Origin: an uncultured Lachnospiraceae bacterium
GTDB lineage: Bacteria; Bacillota_A; Clostridia; Lachnospirales; Lachnospiraceae
Assembly (NCBI GenBank): GCA_910587495.1
Contig: CAJUMT010000165.1
Span: 1 to 7,813, forward strand
Length of the DNA stretch: 7,813 bases
Direction: 5' to 3'
In this document: positions 6,928-7,813 of the stretch, piece after piece
Numbering within the stretch: position 1 is the stretch's first letter
Layout: each line of letters opens with the position of its first letter
Notes under the pieces: model-generated
Told to the model about the DNA's origin: nothing
What the model saw: the letters and a program-made list of their open reading frames with translations, nothing else
Databases searched by the model: none
Position numbers and translations under genes: made by a program

Positions 6928-6934
6928 TGTTTTA

Positions 6935-7402
6935 TTACTTTTTCTCACAACACGATCCGGGTGTCAGGTTTCTTAACTGCACCTCCCGGCTTTCCCTAAC
7001 CAGATCGCTTATTTTAATCTCGTCCACTGCGCGGTTAATGCTTTCATTAATCCGCTTCCAGACATATTTTGTCACGCAGACATCCGCTCCGTCGCATCCG
7101 CCCCCTTCTTCTTCCATAAGACCCGGACATTCTACCGGGTTAAGATTTCCTTCCAGCGCCCGCAGCACATCGCCCGCAGATATTTCTTCCGCCTTTCTGC
7201 CGGGTATATACCCTCCGCACGCTCCCCGCACGCTGACCACAAGTCCGGCTCTCCTAAGCCTGGCGATCAACTGTTCCAGGTAACTCTCCGATATATGCTG
7301 TCTGGCTGCAATACTGGCAATGGAAACAGGTTCTTCCTCACCGTACTGCACCAAATCGATCATCGCTCTTAAACCATACCTCCCTTTCGTTGACAGTTTC
7401 AT
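6935..7402 (-). CDS. iscR: Rrf2-family transcriptional regulator, IscR-like
   Basis: A 155-residue DNA-binding regulator, probably the Fe-S sensor of this operon. MKLSTKGRYGLRAM is the classic Rrf2 N-terminus. The winged helix covers about residues 1-68, with SIASIAARQHISESYLEQL as the helix-turn-helix and RGACGGY (59-65) as the wing. Three cysteines, Cys92, Cys103 and Cys109, sit where E. coli IscR has its cluster ligands (92, 98, 104). The first spacing is ten residues instead of five because of a glutamate/glycine insertion. Further cysteines are Cys62 in the wing and Cys151-Cys152 at the C-terminus. AAGGAGG 6 nt upstream fixes the ATG at 7402; a longer frame from TTG at 7420 would absorb this site. 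As first gene of the operon, with an IscR-like site over its 5' leader, it is likely autoregulated. A CymR-type cysteine regulator is the main alternative, but the cysteine cluster argues for IscR. Confidence 0.9.
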   Translation of the reverse strand: MKLSTKGRYGLRAMIDLVQYGEEEPVSIASIAARQHISESYLEQLIARLRRAGLVVSVRGACGGYIPGRKAEEISAGDVLRALEGNLNPVECPGLMEEEGGGCDGADVCVTKYVWKRINESINRAVDEIKISDLVRESREVQLRNLTPGSCCEKK

Positions 7403-7408
7403 CCTGCC

Positions 7409-7415
7409 CCTCCTT
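7409..7415 (-). promoter_or_regulatory. Ribosome binding site that fixes the iscR-like start
   Basis: AAGGAGG with a 6-nt spacer before the ATG at 7402, a near-perfect Shine-Dalgarno. It would be coding sequence if translation began at the upstream TTG. Confidence 0.9.
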
Positions 7416-7421
7416 ATCAAT

Positions 7422-7440
7422 TCCGACTATTTTACTCGGA
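7422..7440. promoter_or_regulatory. Probable IscR/Rrf2 operator
   Basis: The plus strand reads TCCGACTATTTTACTCGGA, an imperfect palindrome with 7 of 9 base pairs matched around the central base. Its core at 7423-7439 agrees at 16 of 17 positions with the E. coli IscR type 1 core as I recall it (YYGACTRWWWYAGTCRR); the one mismatch is C for G at position 13. It lies 11 nt downstream of the -10, within the first transcribed bases and before the iscR-like start, where bound protein would block RNA polymerase. The transcript of this site could also form a weak 5-bp hairpin. Confidence 0.75.
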
Positions 7441-7451
7441 TTTCCTATCTG

Positions 7452-7480
7452 ATAATACCACCTACAGAAAGTTCTGTCAA
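7452..7480 (-). promoter_or_regulatory. Sigma-A promoter of the iscR-iscS-iscU-mnmA operon
   Basis: On the minus strand TTGACA (7480-7475, perfect -35) is followed by a 17-nt spacer and TATTAT (7457-7452, 5 of 6 match to TATAAT). TGG just before the -10 makes it an extended -10 as well. Transcription should begin near 7445, giving a 5' leader of about 44 nt. An A/T-rich tract at about 7494-7515 upstream could act as an UP element. This is the only strong promoter I see for the minus-strand genes. Confidence 0.88.
7464..7477. promoter_or_regulatory. Inverted repeat inside the isc promoter
   Basis: ACAGAAAGTTCTGT has perfect 6-bp arms around a 2-nt centre. It covers part of the spacer and half of the -35 hexamer. 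It could be a second regulator site or a chance palindrome. Confidence 0.35.
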
Positions 7481-7482
7481 GC

Positions 7483-7495
7483 ATTCGTGCCGAAT
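7483..7495. promoter_or_regulatory. Inverted repeat just upstream of the isc -35
   Basis: ATTCG and CGAAT flank a 3-nt centre (TGC). It starts 3 bp beyond the -35 hexamer, between the two divergent genes, where a regulator could affect either one. Short arms make this a weak candidate. Confidence 0.3.
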
Positions 7496-7535
7496 ATATT
7501 TAAAACAAACTTACTTCATGGCAAACTATTTTCCT

Positions 7536-7813
7536 ATGCGTCAATTTACAACTTTTTTAAAAGGAACCTTGATCCTTACCATCGCCGGTCTTTTGTCCCG
7601 CTTCCTGGGCTTCTTCTATAAGATATTCCTTGCACAGGCTCTGGGTGCGGAAGGCATGGGGATCTACCAGCTTATTTTTCCAGTATTTTCCATATGCCAT
7701 GCTCTGACTTCCTCCGGCATAGAAGTCTCTATCTCCCGTTTCACCGCTTTTTGCCGAAAAGAAGAAAGAAGCGACTGGCTCCATGCCGGACTTTTCCTTT
7801 CTCTAACCGCTTC
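7536..7813 (+). CDS. SpoVB/MurJ-like lipid-linked polysaccharide flippase, 5' part
   Basis: An open frame runs from ATG 7536 to the window edge, giving 92 residues without a stop. The N-terminus MRQFTTFLKGTLILTIAGLL, followed by SRFLGFFYKIF and GAEGMGIYQLIFPVF, matches the stage V sporulation protein B group of the MOP flippase superfamily. These are inner-membrane proteins, usually about 500 residues with 12-14 membrane segments, that move lipid-linked cell wall or polysaccharide precursors. Hydrophobic segments are visible at about residues 9-30, 42-58 and from 84. The extent of FLKGTLILTIAGL agrees with the start at 7536, but an in-frame ATG at 7518 would add MANYFP. Neither has a clear Shine-Dalgarno. 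It is divergent from the isc operon. SpoVB itself acts in spore cortex formation; paralogues serve other polysaccharides, so no symbol is given. Confidence 0.88.
   Translation, partial: MRQFTTFLKGTLILTIAGLLSRFLGFFYKIFLAQALGAEGMGIYQLIFPVFSICHALTSSGIEVSISRFTAFCRKEERSDWLHAGLFLSLTA

Noticed and set aside
7472..7500. Sigma-A promoter for the flippase using TATATT at 7495-7500
   Set aside because: No acceptable -35 lies 16-18 nt upstream (TTCTGT or neighbours match poorly), so the site is not annotated.
7557..7784. Minus-strand reading frame of 75 residues
   Set aside because: It lies antisense to the clearly conserved SpoVB-like coding frame on the plus strand and has no recognisable motif.
1..7813. 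Horizontal transfer or mobile element signs
   Set aside because: No transposase, integrase, direct repeats or tRNA boundary was seen, and gene order is typical of Clostridia, apart from the Sel1/DUF pair, which shows no clear compositional break by eye.

Overview
The window looks like a chromosomal segment from a spore-forming low-to-mid GC Firmicute of the class Clostridia, most likely Lachnospiraceae-like. The taxon is inferred from four things: the gene order Rrf2 regulator - cysteine desulfurase - IscU/NifU scaffold - MnmA, strong AGGAGG-type ribosome binding sites, the Firmicute GGCCGLSAVEDARR variant of MnmA, and a divergent SpoVB-type flippase. No rRNA, tRNA, CRISPR array, insertion sequence, phage gene or rho-independent terminator was seen. 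No stretch longer than 300 bases lacks a gene.

Nearly everything is one minus-strand operon, read from right to left. It starts at a near-consensus promoter at 7452-7480 (TTGACA, 17-nt spacer, TGG-TATTAT). An imperfect palindrome at 7422-7440 lies just downstream of the -10 and closely resembles the IscR type 1 operator core. The order is then: rrf2/iscR-like (6935-7402), iscS (5682-6869), iscU (5158-5601), mnmA (4073-5155), a 16-repeat Sel1 protein (2205-4076), an uncharacterised protein that looks like the DUF7309/DUF6930 family (980-2185), a tRNA-dihydrouridine synthase (27-983), and the first codons of another gene leaving the window (1-12). Gaps are 65 and 80 nt in the iscR-iscS-iscU part. 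Each of these two gaps contains an inverted repeat. From iscU onward, junctions are 2 nt, a 4-nt overlap, 19 nt, a 4-nt overlap and 14 nt, so translational coupling is likely.

Functionally, IscS takes sulfur from cysteine. IscU builds Fe-S clusters with it, and MnmA uses it to make 2-thiouridine at position 34 of tRNA. The Rrf2 regulator has three cysteines placed to bind an Fe-S cluster and probably represses its own operon when clusters are sufficient. The distal Dus enzyme makes a second tRNA modification. The Sel1 and DUF proteins between MnmA and Dus have no evident enzymatic role and are the least explained part of the window.

On the plus strand, a divergent SpoVB/MurJ-like membrane flippase begins at about 7536 and runs off the right end. 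It shares the roughly 130-bp intergenic region with the isc promoter. Three start sites were moved inward from the longest possible reading frames (rrf2, iscU and the DUF gene) because good ribosome binding sites precede internal ATGs.
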